Below, in pieces: positions 1-7,111 of a stretch of DNA of 9,697 nucleotides (its first letter is position 1; the number at the start of each line of letters is the position of its first letter). The notes under the pieces were generated by a model, which saw only the letters and a list, made by a program, of their open reading frames with translations, made no database searches and was not told where the DNA came from. Source of the stretch: Hyphomicrobium sp. (GTDB lineage: Bacteria; Pseudomonadota; Alphaproteobacteria; Rhizobiales; Hyphomicrobiaceae); the NCBI GenBank assembly GCA_025927515.1, contig JAICLG010000106.1, positions 1 through 9,697 of the forward strand, given 5' to 3'. Made by a program: the position numbers and the translations under genes.

Positions 1-1252
1 GGAGATCCGTCTGGACGTAGTGCATCAACGTATCGTTGATCGTGACGTTGCCCGAGATCGTCCGTTCCAGAACTTTCCGGCGCTCCTCGGTATTGCTGCC
101 GAAATAGTAGAGCGCCAACGGGCGCGGTCGCCGGTTTATGAAGGCAATCGCGTCGTCGATTTCGTCGTAGGTGACGATGGGCAGGATTGGACCGAACACC
201 TCTTCCTGCATGACGGCCATATCGTCCGTTACGTCGAGGATGACGCTCGGCGCGAGTTTTCGATCGCCGACGCGGGGGAGGGCATCAGGCGGTAGCTCGA
301 TAACGCGCCCGCCTTTTTTTCTCGCGTCATCGATGAGATGGCGAAGCCTAGTGAGGTGGTGCGAGTTGATGATGGAGGTATAGTTCTTGCTGCTCGGTCC
401 CTCGGGATAGAGCGTCGCAACCGCATCCTGATACTTCGTGACAAATGTATCAGCGTTATCGCGTTGTACGATGACGTAATCCGGTGCGATGCAGGTTTGT
501 CCCGCATTCGCGAGTTTGCCGTAAGCGATGCTTGTTGCGGCGGCTGCGAGATCTGTCCCCGGGCCGATAACCGCCGGCGACTTGCCGCCGAGTTCGAGCG
601 TTACGGGGACGAGATTTTCGGCAGCGCCTTTCATTACGGAACGTCCGACGGACGTGCTTCCGGTGAACACCAGATGGTCGAAAGGCAGAGAGGCAAATTT
701 GGCGCCCACCTCGGCGCCTCCGATGACCACCGCGACCTGCTCTTCCGGGTAAAGATCATCCAGCAGTCGTTTTATCACTGCGCTTGTTGCGGGCGTCAGT
801 TCGGAGGGCTTCAACATCACCCGATTGCCGGCAGCCAGCGCTGTGGCAAGCGGCATCAGCGCCAGCGAAAAGGGATAATTCCACGGCGAGACGATGCCGA
901 TGACGCCCAGCGGTTGATAAGTGACATAGGAGGAACCTGGTACGAAGTGCACGGCTATCCGGCGGCGTTCCGGACGCATCCATGTCTTAAGATTGCGCCG
1001 GAGATAATTGATCGTCTGGATGAGCGACGCGAGCTCCATGATGCGCGTTTCGTGCTTCGAGCGGTTACCGAAGTCGGCGCTCACCGCCTCGGCGATCTCC
1101 CATTGGCGGGCGCGGACGGCAGTCTTCAATTTTGAGAGATCGGCCTTGCGTTGGGCGAGGGAGGGCGGCCCATCTCGCAGAAACGCCGTACGCTGTTTGG
1201 ATAAAACGGCGCTTAGCAGAAATTCTTCTTTAACCAGAACGTGGGCAGTCAT
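1..1252 (-). CDS. Coniferyl-aldehyde-type NAD(P)+ aldehyde dehydrogenase, 3'-truncated by the window edge
   Basis: This is an aldehyde dehydrogenase superfamily enzyme that oxidises an aldehyde to its acid with NAD(P)+ in the cytoplasm. The visible 417 residues show the family landmarks: SPWNYP around residues 122-127 with Asn125, the FTGST cofactor loop at 196-200, ELGGK with the general-base Glu220, the NAGQTC nucleophile with Cys254, and EEVFGP at 350-355. The short N-terminus and the YQPLGVIGIVSPWNYPFSL context are most like coniferyl aldehyde dehydrogenases (CalB-like), which also act on other aromatic and aliphatic aldehydes, so the substrate is not certain. The family is about 470-480 residues, so roughly 55-60 C-terminal residues lie outside the window. 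The ATG start at 1252 is supported by a purine-rich Shine-Dalgarno stretch (GGAGAAGGGG) ending four bases upstream. It follows a 480-bp gap after the signalling operon, so it probably has its own promoter. Confidence 0.9.
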   Translation of the reverse strand, partial: MTAHVLVKEEFLLSAVLSKQRTAFLRDGPPSLAQRKADLSKLKTAVRARQWEIAEAVSADFGNRSKHETRIMELASLIQTINYLRRNLKTWMRPERRRIAVHFVPGSSYVTYQPLGVIGIVSPWNYPFSLALMPLATALAAGNRVMLKPSELTPATSAVIKRLLDDLYPEEQVAVVIGGAEVGAKFASLPFDHLVFTGSTSVGRSVMKGAAENLVPVTLELGGKSPAVIGPGTDLAAAATSIAYGKLANAGQTCIAPDYVIVQRDNADTFVTKYQDAVATLYPEGPSSKNYTSIINSHHLTRLRHLIDDARKKGGRVIELPPDALPRVGDRKLAPSVILDVTDDMAVMQEEVFGPILPIVTYDEIDDAIAFINRRPRPLALYYFGSNTEERRKVLERTISGNVTINDTLMHYVQTDL

Positions 1253-1393
1253 CAGACCCCTTCTCCCGTGCAGGTTGTGGAGATAGCTTCCAAACGCATC
1301 CAGCTGCACGCGTATTCGCTTGCCGGTAAATCCCGATGCGGTGTGGTGTGATGTCTCCCCTACCGCCTACGGTGCGCCCTACGCCGGTCTTAT

Positions 1394-1412
1394 GCAAGGC
1401 CACATGCCTTGC
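1394..1412. repeat. Perfect 7-bp inverted repeat (GCAAGGC / GCCTTGC, 5-nt loop)
   Basis: GCAAGGC at 1394-1400 is the exact reverse complement of GCCTTGC at 1406-1412. It lies about 140 bp upstream of the aldehyde dehydrogenase start. No T-run follows on either strand, so it does not look like an intrinsic terminator. It could be an operator or part of a structured 5' leader. Confidence 0.45.
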
Positions 1413-1493
1413 TGGACGAGGATTCGGGAAACTTCGCGGCGCGCCGGCCCGTGCCTATTGAACGGTACGGCTTAAAACAAAAGGCCCGACTTC

Positions 1494-1514
1494 CTGGCAC
1501 CGCATCGGTGTCAA
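1494..1514 (-). promoter_or_regulatory. Possible -35 hexamer and overlapping hairpin upstream of the aldehyde dehydrogenase
   Basis: Read on the minus strand, a consensus TTGACA (1514-1509) runs directly into the inverted repeat CACCG-ATG-CGGTG (1510-1498). No good -10 hexamer sits 16-18 bases downstream, so the promoter call is weak. A regulator-binding palindrome is an equally good reading. It lies about 245 bp upstream of the start codon, which would imply a long leader. Confidence 0.25.
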
Positions 1515-1675
1515 ATGCCGTTTGCATCCCGGAGAGCTAGTGGCGGGAGGGGGAGGACACAAGGGGCGAAGGGAGCGTCGGCAGCCGAAGCACCGTCGCG
1601 ATTCGCGGGTGGGCTCCGCTTTTCACGTCCGTCGATGGGGCGAAAATTGCGAGAGGAACTGGATTTGAACAGCGT

Positions 1676-1727
1676 TTGGCTTGCGCCAAGATCACGGGTA
1701 TGCCGATACCAGCGGTCAGACGCCGCA
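1676..1727 (-). terminator. Cluster of small hairpins just after the operon stop, possible transcript 3' end
   Basis: Starting a few bases after the TGA stop (1735-1733), the minus strand can fold three consecutive small stems. They are GCGG/CCGC around 1726-1712, GGTAT-cggc-ATACC at 1710-1697, and TTGGC-gcaa-GCCAA at 1689-1676, the last with a GNRA-type tetraloop. The second and third stems are perfect 5-bp helices. No U-run follows, so this is not a classical intrinsic terminator. It may mark a Rho-dependent end or a 3' structure protecting the mRNA. Confidence 0.4.
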
Positions 1728-1732
1728 GGGGA

Positions 1733-2980
1733 TCAGGCCGCGATATCGAGCGTTCCGAGGACCCACTTTTCGTAATCGCCGCTCAGGTCCTGCACCCACT
1801 CTCTGGTGAAAACGGAATTCGGGTGCTCTTTCGGTTCTTGTCCAGCGTGCGCCGGCAGAGTGACCTGAACCTGCTTGTAGCCGTTCTGCATCGGGGGCGA
1901 GCTGACGCGGCCTCCGATATGGCCGATCGCCAGGCAAGCTTTCAGCAAATCGCTTGCGCTCTTGGACGTCGGCTGCATCGCGGGGGCGAATAGTACCGAA
2001 TCCTGCATTGCCTTGGCCGGTTCGCAATTGCGCGTCTCGAAGTTGATCGAGACCTCGCCATCAGCGTGCTGACTGAGGTTGATCTGCAGCGTGCTTCCCG
2101 GCGCCGCCCAACGCCACATCGGCTCCATCAGGCGCTGCATGATGGCTTCGATCGCGTAAGGACTTGCCGCGGTGGAGATTGTCTCGCGGTCACTGTGCAC
2201 GCCGATGTGCTGGCCGCCGTATTCCTCGTTGATGGCACGCGCGCATTGGCGCGCAATCGTCACCAGGTTGGCATCGGCGCCGATGTCGTTGCTGACGAGA
2301 AGGGCGCGATCCATAAGCTCTTCGGTAAGATTGATCGCGCGTTCGGTTTCCTCGACGGGGATGCGCCAGTGATCCTGGGCCCGAAGTTGCGTCCACTGCT
2401 TCTGAAGGGCCGGACGCCAGGCGGTCTCGGCAAGAGCGTCTTTCAGATAGCGGTACATCGTCAATGGCGCGTCGTTGTACGGGAGCGTCCCGGCCATGAC
2501 GGCGAGGCTGTTCATTCGGTCACGCAGAAGGGTACGGTGCAGCGCGCTCAGCTTGTCGCGCAGAAGCATGCCGTATTCGTTCTTCAGCAAATAGAACGTG
2601 ATCGCCTGATCGATCTCGGCTTCGAGAACGCGCAAATCCCAAGGCTTTGAAATATAGCGAAGGATTTCGCCTTTGTTCACCGCGTCGATGGCACAATCGA
2701 GATCGGCATACGCCGTGGTCAGCATGCGGATGATGTCGGGCCGTTCGTTACGGATGCGGTTGAGCAGGCTGACCCCGCTGCGGCCGGGCATCCGCTGGTC
2801 GGTGATAACGAGGCCGATGTTGTGACTGCCAGAAAGTACGAGCGATTCGGCTTCGTCGGCGCTCGTCGCGGTGAGGACGTCGTATTTGGTGCCGAACGCC
2901 TTCTTGAAATATTTAACGGCTTGCGGCTCGTCGTCGACGATCAAAATCTCGACCGGTTGATCAGTACGAAACGAGTCCAT
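1733..2980 (-). CDS. PhcQ-like response regulator with degenerate histidine-kinase-like C-terminus
   Basis: This 415-residue cytoplasmic protein begins with a complete receiver domain (about residues 10-130): acidic pair Asp16/Asp17, phospho-acceptor Asp61 in TDQRMP, Thr89 in the LTTAYA segment, and Lys112 in SKPWD. The DQRMP/KPWD signature resembles RpfG/HupR-type receivers. Residues 140-260 are helical without a clear phospho-acceptor His. Residues about 270-378 resemble a decayed HATPase fold: the usual NLL-NA box reads MQRLMEPMWRWA, and the glycine-rich boxes are reduced to AIGHIGGRVSSP. It is probably a signalling adaptor rather than an active kinase. There is no DNA-binding domain. The ATG at 2980 was preferred because an upstream in-frame start at 3061 would overlap the kinase gene by about 100 bp; the chosen start overlaps by 20 bp, indicating translational coupling. 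The position, last after methyltransferase and kinase, matches phcQ. The functional label is inferred from order and architecture. Confidence 0.85.
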   Translation of the reverse strand: MDSFRTDQPVEILIVDDEPQAVKYFKKAFGTKYDVLTATSADEAESLVLSGSHNIGLVITDQRMPGRSGVSLLNRIRNERPDIIRMLTTAYADLDCAIDAVNKGEILRYISKPWDLRVLEAEIDQAITFYLLKNEYGMLLRDKLSALHRTLLRDRMNSLAVMAGTLPYNDAPLTMYRYLKDALAETAWRPALQKQWTQLRAQDHWRIPVEETERAINLTEELMDRALLVSNDIGADANLVTIARQCARAINEEYGGQHIGVHSDRETISTAASPYAIEAIMQRLMEPMWRWAAPGSTLQINLSQHADGEVSINFETRNCEPAKAMQDSVLFAPAMQPTSKSASDLLKACLAIGHIGGRVSSPPMQNGYKQVQVTLPAHAGQEPKEHPNSVFTREWVQDLSGDYEKWVLGTLDIAA

Positions 2981-5600
2981 GAGGGAACTGATCTTCTTTC
3001 TCTGTCGCAAGCGGCAGATTGAAACGGAACTCAGTCCACTCTCCAAGGGAACTCTTAACACTCAGTGAACCACCATGATTGGCAATAATGCGGTGGCTGA
3101 CCGCCAATCCCAGGCCCATTCCTTCGCCTACGTCTTTGGTCGAAAAGAACGGATCGAAGATTTGCGCCTGAATGGCGGGATCGATTCCTGTTCCATTGTC
3201 CCGAACTGAGACAAAAAGCTTATCGCCTTCAACCCACGAGCTAATCCGGATTTCAGGCTGCCTTTGCTCCTCGATGGTCCGAACGGCTGCTACGGCGTTG
3301 GCAATCAGGTTCACGAGGACCTGCGTGATCGTGGACTGGGACCCGAATACCGAACCGTTAACGGCGATCTCCCGCTTGATCGTAATTCCTTTCTGGACGT
3401 GCGCCGTAAAGCGCAAGGCATGGTCGATTGCGCCTTCGATCTCGAACGGCCGGGGATGCTCGGGCTTCTGAGGCGCCGTGAAGCCGCGCAAGTCGGTGAC
3501 CACCCGATGGATGCGGTCATAGCCGGCCTGGATGTCCTTCATCGTATCGGCGGTGTCGGGATCGCCTTGGATGGTCGGGTCGCGCGCGGCGAGCTGCAAA
3601 GCCGTGCCCATGAAATTCAGCGGATTGCCGATTTCGTGGAGCAGACCCGCCGCCATCGTGCCGAGCGCGCTCAATCTCGCATTCTGCACGAGGGCAGCTT
3701 CGGTTTCGCGCAACTGCTGCAGGCTTTGTTTCAACTCGACGTTGGTGCTCTGAAGCTCGCGTTCAAGTTGTGCGGCGCGAATGAGGTTTGCAATGCGCGA
3801 ACGGACTTCGAGGCCGCTGAAGGGCTTGGTGAGAAAGTCATCGGCGCCGTTTTTCAGCGCCACGATCTTGGCCTCTTCGTCGGCTCTCGCTGTGAGGACG
3901 ATGATTTTCGTCCCCCGCGTGTTGGCCCGTTCCTTCAGCGTGCGGCAAACTTCAAGGCCGCTGACGCCGGGAAGCATGACGTCGAGAAGAATCAGATCCG
4001 GGAGCTCGGATTTCGCCTTTTTGAGCGCGGCGATGCCATCGTCTGCTTCGATGACCCGATAGCTCTCCCTCAGCATCGTCACCAGATAGCGGCGCATATC
4101 CGGCTCATCATCGACGACAAGGAGGAGCGGCAATGATGCGTCGTCGTCGTTATCCGGCGCCGTGGCTTCGGGAAGTGTGCGGGATAGAGCAGGCGCAGGT
4201 TCGGTAATTGCCCGGATCGAGGCTTTGCGATCGAACGTGCGCAACGGATCGTTTGCCAAACGATCGGGAGTTGGCTCGCTGTTTTCCATGCCCTGCTGGG
4301 TATCGCATCCAGCGTGAGGAAAACGTAAAACAAACGTCGTGCCGTTGCCCGAGTCACTTGAGGCCGTGACATCGCCGCCGTGTCTATTGATCAGCTCGCG
4401 CACAAGGGCGAGGCCCAGGCCCAAGCCCTGATGCCGGCGCGTGGCTGAACCGTCGACTTGATAGAACCGATCGAAAATATGCGGCAACTGCTCTGGGGGA
4501 ATGCCAATGCCGGTATCGGATATCCGGACCGTCACCATATCGCCTTCCTGAGCCGCGGAAACGTCGATTCGGCCTTTCGGAGGCGTGAACTTTATCGCAT
4601 TGGCGATGACGTTGCCGACGATCTTTTCGAGCGCGTCGGGGTCGGCGTTGATGTGAAGGTCGCCTTGCGGTTCCTCGAGGTTGAGGCTGATCTCTTTCAT
4701 CGCCGCCAGATGCTTCATCGAAGCAGTGGTGTGACTGAGGAAGTGCGCCATATCCGTCGATTTTTTCGCGAGAGAAGCGCGGCCTTCCTCAAGGCGAACG
4801 AGGCTCAGTATATCATTGACAAGCCGCAAGAGCCGGAGCGCATTGTTCTCGATGACGTCGAGCAACTCGTTCGTGTGCGGGCCCAGGGTCGCAACGTCGG
4901 CTTTGAGCTTTTCGACGGGCGCCAATATTAGCGTCAACGGCGTTCTCAATTCGTGGCTGACGTTCGCGAAGAACTGCGACTTCAACCGATCGAGCGCAGA
5001 GAGCTCCTGGTGTTGGGCAGCGAGTTTGAACTTCAGCCGGAATTCGTTGAACCGGCGACGATAATTGAAGTGCACGGCGGTGATCGAGATGATGCACGTC
5101 AGAACGAGAAAGTAGAGATTGTTCAACAATGCGGTGCGCGCGATGTGAGCATTGGAGACGAATGAACAACCGACGATGTAGATGACCACCGTTGAAATGC
5201 AGAGCAGCGTAGCTTCGAACGGCTGCATCGGAGCCAGAACGCCGACAGCGAAAAGAATGAGAAAGAAGCCAACATAATATGTCGACACCGCACCGTCGGT
5301 CATCGCGATCATCGAGGCGATCGAGGTGACGGCAATGAGGAGTCCGGCCATCGTGAGATAGCGAACGTGGACCGCGGTTCTGTCCCAGAAATGCAGCCCG
5401 TAGATTATTGCTATCAGGCCAGCCGCGACAAACCGTATCGCGGCCAGCGAAATAAGCTGGTCAGGATATGAGATGTAATCGAGAAAGACCCCGGCGGGGA
5501 TAAGGACGATTCCGAGAATGCACGCAACCTTCGACTGCCTTAATCGAAGCTCGTGTTCATCCGCTTCAAAGGCGTGGTGAAGGTCTAACTTGTCGTCCAT
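2961..5600 (-). CDS. Membrane hybrid sensor kinase, HK-REC-HK (PhcS-PhcR-like fusion)
   Basis: This 879-residue inner-membrane kinase is likely the receptor of the system. Six hydrophobic helices (about 26-45, 50-70, 80-100, 106-125, 129-149, 158-178) have no large periplasmic loop, as expected for a membrane-embedded sensor of a hydrophobic signal. Kinase core 1: phospho-acceptor His216 in NVSHELRTP, N-box near Asn330/Asn334, DTGIGIP at 362-368 and QGLGLGLALV at 391-400. After a polar linker (about 430-490) comes a receiver domain with Asp497/Asp498, phospho-Asp540 in LLDVMLPG and Lys592. A coiled coil (about 608-640) leads to kinase core 2: His655 in LLHEIGNPLN, N-box Asn764/Asn768, DNGTGIDP at 801-808 and GMGLGLAV. 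Both cores keep all key residues. The ATG follows the methyltransferase stop by 4 bp with no clear Shine-Dalgarno, suggesting coupling. In Ralstonia, PhcS (membrane kinase) and PhcR (receiver plus kinase) are separate adjacent proteins; here the same modules form one chain. The domain calls are firm; the Phc assignment is inferred. Confidence 0.9.
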   Translation of the reverse strand: MDDKLDLHHAFEADEHELRLRQSKVACILGIVLIPAGVFLDYISYPDQLISLAAIRFVAAGLIAIIYGLHFWDRTAVHVRYLTMAGLLIAVTSIASMIAMTDGAVSTYYVGFFLILFAVGVLAPMQPFEATLLCISTVVIYIVGCSFVSNAHIARTALLNNLYFLVLTCIISITAVHFNYRRRFNEFRLKFKLAAQHQELSALDRLKSQFFANVSHELRTPLTLILAPVEKLKADVATLGPHTNELLDVIENNALRLLRLVNDILSLVRLEEGRASLAKKSTDMAHFLSHTTASMKHLAAMKEISLNLEEPQGDLHINADPDALEKIVGNVIANAIKFTPPKGRIDVSAAQEGDMVTVRISDTGIGIPPEQLPHIFDRFYQVDGSATRRHQGLGLGLALVRELINRHGGDVTASSDSGNGTTFVLRFPHAGCDTQQGMENSEPTPDRLANDPLRTFDRKASIRAITEPAPALSRTLPEATAPDNDDDASLPLLLVVDDEPDMRRYLVTMLRESYRVIEADDGIAALKKAKSELPDLILLDVMLPGVSGLEVCRTLKERANTRGTKIIVLTARADEEAKIVALKNGADDFLTKPFSGLEVRSRIANLIRAAQLERELQSTNVELKQSLQQLRETEAALVQNARLSALGTMAAGLLHEIGNPLNFMGTALQLAARDPTIQGDPDTADTMKDIQAGYDRIHRVVTDLRGFTAPQKPEHPRPFEIEGAIDHALRFTAHVQKGITIKREIAVNGSVFGSQSTITQVLVNLIANAVAAVRTIEEQRQPEIRISSWVEGDKLFVSVRDNGTGIDPAIQAQIFDPFFSTKDVGEGMGLGLAVSHRIIANHGGSLSVKSSLGEWTEFRFNLPLATEKEDQFPHGLVSY

Positions 5601-5604
5601 CAGT

Positions 5605-7002
5605 CTAGGTTGTTGGCTTAACGATCTCGAGAAAGACGTTAATGCCGGTCTCGTCCGTGTAAATTTTCGCCGATTCGTTTTCTGGTGCGAGACGCAACAT
5701 ATCTGACTCGTCGCGCATCACTAGGTGCCATTCCATGACATGCTCCATCAATCCTTTCACAGGATTCGAGGAATGGACGTTTGTGACGATAACCCGCCCG
5801 CCCGGTTCGCACCACTGGAAGAAAAGCTTGACGAGCTTGGCGCAGACGCGATCCGACAGATAATCGAAGAGACCGGCGCAATAGATGATGTCGTAGCTCT
5901 GCGAATTGGCAGGCATTTCTATGGCTTGGCGCAATAGTTCCTGTACGGTTTTAAGAATGTAGGTGACCTTCGGAGCCTCGCTGCGTCCGGCCGAAATGGC
6001 TTCGATCTGACGTTTGGCGTACGCCAGCGTTTCGGCATTGAAATCGAGCAGGTCGAACGAAAAGCGGTGGGCCGATTTGTTCTTTTCGATGAACAGCTGG
6101 AGCTCCTGCACGGGGCCGCAGCCGACGTTCAGGATGCGCGGGCATTTGTTGGTCAAGTGGGCTTCTTCGGCCGCGCTCTCGAGCATTTTCTCGAGCATGA
6201 AGATTCGATTGCGATGGGCCTGGGGCGGCCCACCGTTCAAGAGCCAGTCGTTGACGATTTGCGCATAGGTCGTCCTGCCGCTGCGCTCCTTGCGAAACAT
6301 CATGTTGACCATCTCGTAGTCGCCGGCATAGCCGAGCGGCTTCGAGTAGACGCGATTGAAGAAGGGCGATGCCATCATCAACGGCAAGAGGTCGCGCTGA
6401 GCCAATTGTTTATGGTTTTCGACCTCGTCGACCTCAAGCTGACGGCAGGCTTCTTCCAGCTCCATGAAAAGGCCCGTTAGGCGCGGCATGACCGGGCTTT
6501 TGATTTCCTCGAAGCGTTCCGCATCAAGGAGGATGGGCGTTGCGCCGGGTTCGCCTTCCGCGGCGAGGTCCACCTGATCGAGCCAGAAGCTGAGATCACT
6601 CAGGAAAGATCTGAGGTCGGCGACCTTGAGCTGATAATTGGGATCGAGCTTGTTGAGGCGCTCCCATTCGTTGACGAAGTGCGCGGCCTCGGATTTCAAG
6701 CAGGTTGGTTCGGAGGGAAGCGTATCCAGCGCCGACCATTTATTTACCAGCGTCGCCGAGACGACGACCAGGATGCTGGTTGTTACGACCCCCGTAACGA
6801 CGGCATCGCCCTCGTAAACGATGTCTTTGCCGCGGCGCACCCTTAGATCGCTCAGCACCTCGCTCGTCTGGATCGGCGAAAAAGGATTGTAGATCTCAAA
6901 GACAATGTTCTGCCTTGAGAGCTTGCTCAGCGTGCCCCGTACTACGGACCCTTGACTGCTTCTAAAGGAGACCGTGCGGTCGATATCTCGCTCGATACGC
7001 AA
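5605..7002 (-). CDS. PhcB-like SAM-dependent methyltransferase with PilZ-like N-terminal region
   Basis: This 465-residue class I methyltransferase is most like proteins of the 3-hydroxypalmitic acid methyl ester (PhcB) biosynthesis group, which methylate a 3-hydroxy fatty acid to make a diffusible signal. SAM motif I is ILNVGCGP (290-297), an acidic motif-II-like region is FDLLDFN (316-322), and YDIIYCAGLFDYLSD (370-384) is the post-motif region. Ahead of the fold, KPLGYAGDYEMVN (221-233) is the segment I associate with this group. Residues about 8-90 read as a beta-rich PilZ-like domain, but the canonical c-di-GMP arginine pair and DxSxxG are not evident. The start is TTG at 7002, preceded by GGGAG with 7-nt spacing. 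An in-frame stop lies a short way upstream, and the first internal Met is residue 172, so no ATG start is available. It is followed 4 bp later by the sensor kinase. The methyltransferase fold is clear; the signal substrate is an inference from family and gene order. Confidence 0.85.
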   Translation of the reverse strand: MRIERDIDRTVSFRSSQGSVVRGTLSKLSRQNIVFEIYNPFSPIQTSEVLSDLRVRRGKDIVYEGDAVVTGVVTTSILVVVSATLVNKWSALDTLPSEPTCLKSEAAHFVNEWERLNKLDPNYQLKVADLRSFLSDLSFWLDQVDLAAEGEPGATPILLDAERFEEIKSPVMPRLTGLFMELEEACRQLEVDEVENHKQLAQRDLLPLMMASPFFNRVYSKPLGYAGDYEMVNMMFRKERSGRTTYAQIVNDWLLNGGPPQAHRNRIFMLEKMLESAAEEAHLTNKCPRILNVGCGPVQELQLFIEKNKSAHRFSFDLLDFNAETLAYAKRQIEAISAGRSEAPKVTYILKTVQELLRQAIEMPANSQSYDIIYCAGLFDYLSDRVCAKLVKLFFQWCEPGGRVIVTNVHSSNPVKGLMEHVMEWHLVMRDESDMLRLAPENESAKIYTDETGINVFLEIVKPTT

Positions 7003-7111
7003 TGATCCGCTCCCATCCCTGAAATGTGGCCTGTTGCATCAACCTTACCACAGGCGTCCATTTTTGGGGCGCGGTATTAAGATCCCGTTTAGATCAAATT
7101 TTTAAGTTTTG
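7003..7111 (-). promoter_or_regulatory. 109-bp leader of the methyltransferase with alternative hairpins and a mini-ORF
   Basis: On the minus strand the upstream half is AT-rich and contains TAATAC (7079-7074), a possible -10 without a good -35. Further down, GCCTGT (7055-7050) can pair with ACAGGC (7034-7029). The overlapping TGTGG (7052-7048) can instead pair with CCACA (7029-7025), so the two helices exclude each other. A 25-codon frame, ATG at 7039 with AAGG just upstream and TAG at 6964-6962, runs out of frame through the TTG start of the methyltransferase. Together these suggest translational or attenuation-type control, but base pairing alone is weak evidence. Confidence 0.35.
7010..7014 (-). 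promoter_or_regulatory. Ribosome binding site GGGAG supporting the TTG start
   Basis: GGGAG on the minus strand sits seven bases before the TTG at 7002. This decides the start, because no in-frame ATG or GTG lies between the upstream in-frame stop and the TTG. Confidence 0.6.

Larger units (their letters stand above)
1253..1732. other. 480-bp non-coding stretch between the signalling operon and the aldehyde dehydrogenase
   Basis: No convincing gene was found on either strand. It holds several small perfect hairpins: just after the operon stop (1676-1727), at 1498-1510 and at 1394-1412. It also holds a G/A-rich plus-strand tract at about 1531-1580. A TTGACA hexamer lies on the minus strand at 1514-1509. 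The best short frame is a 45-codon minus-strand ORF at 1527-1390, with a poor ribosome binding site and unremarkable composition. The stretch must contain the 3' end of the upstream transcript and probably the promoter of the aldehyde dehydrogenase. A small RNA here cannot be excluded. Confidence 0.6.

Noticed and set aside
338..1135. 265-codon open frame on the plus strand
   Set aside because: It lies antisense to the aldehyde dehydrogenase with intact catalytic motifs. The plus-strand product is low-complexity, Arg/Cys/His-rich and unlike any family.
1390..1527. 45-codon minus-strand ORF in the non-coding stretch before the aldehyde dehydrogenase
   Set aside because: It has a poor Shine-Dalgarno, no hydrophobic or other recognisable pattern, and it overlaps two hairpins. 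It is most likely a chance frame.
1645..1673. Minus-strand GTTCAAATCC followed by CCTCTCGC, resembling the T-arm and 3' end of a tRNA
   Set aside because: The T-stem does not pair properly, and no matching acceptor 5' strand, anticodon arm or CCA is found upstream, so a tRNA or tRNA remnant is not supported.
1515..1775. 86-codon plus-strand ORF across the G/A-rich tract
   Set aside because: Its Arg/Ser/Gly/Ala composition follows from the purine-rich DNA, and it runs into the 3' end of the minus-strand regulator gene.
2066..2650. 194-codon open frame on the plus strand
   Set aside because: It is a shadow of the response regulator on the minus strand and has no domain or ribosome binding site of note.
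2981..3061. Upstream in-frame start (3061) that would add 27 residues to the response regulator
   Set aside because: It would overlap the kinase gene by about 100 bp and add a sequence with no receiver-domain match. The ATG at 2980 places the receiver domain at the normal distance from the N-terminus.
3264..4136. 290-codon open frame on the plus strand
   Set aside because: It is antisense to the hybrid kinase, whose frame carries all expected domain motifs. The plus-strand translation has no recognisable domain.
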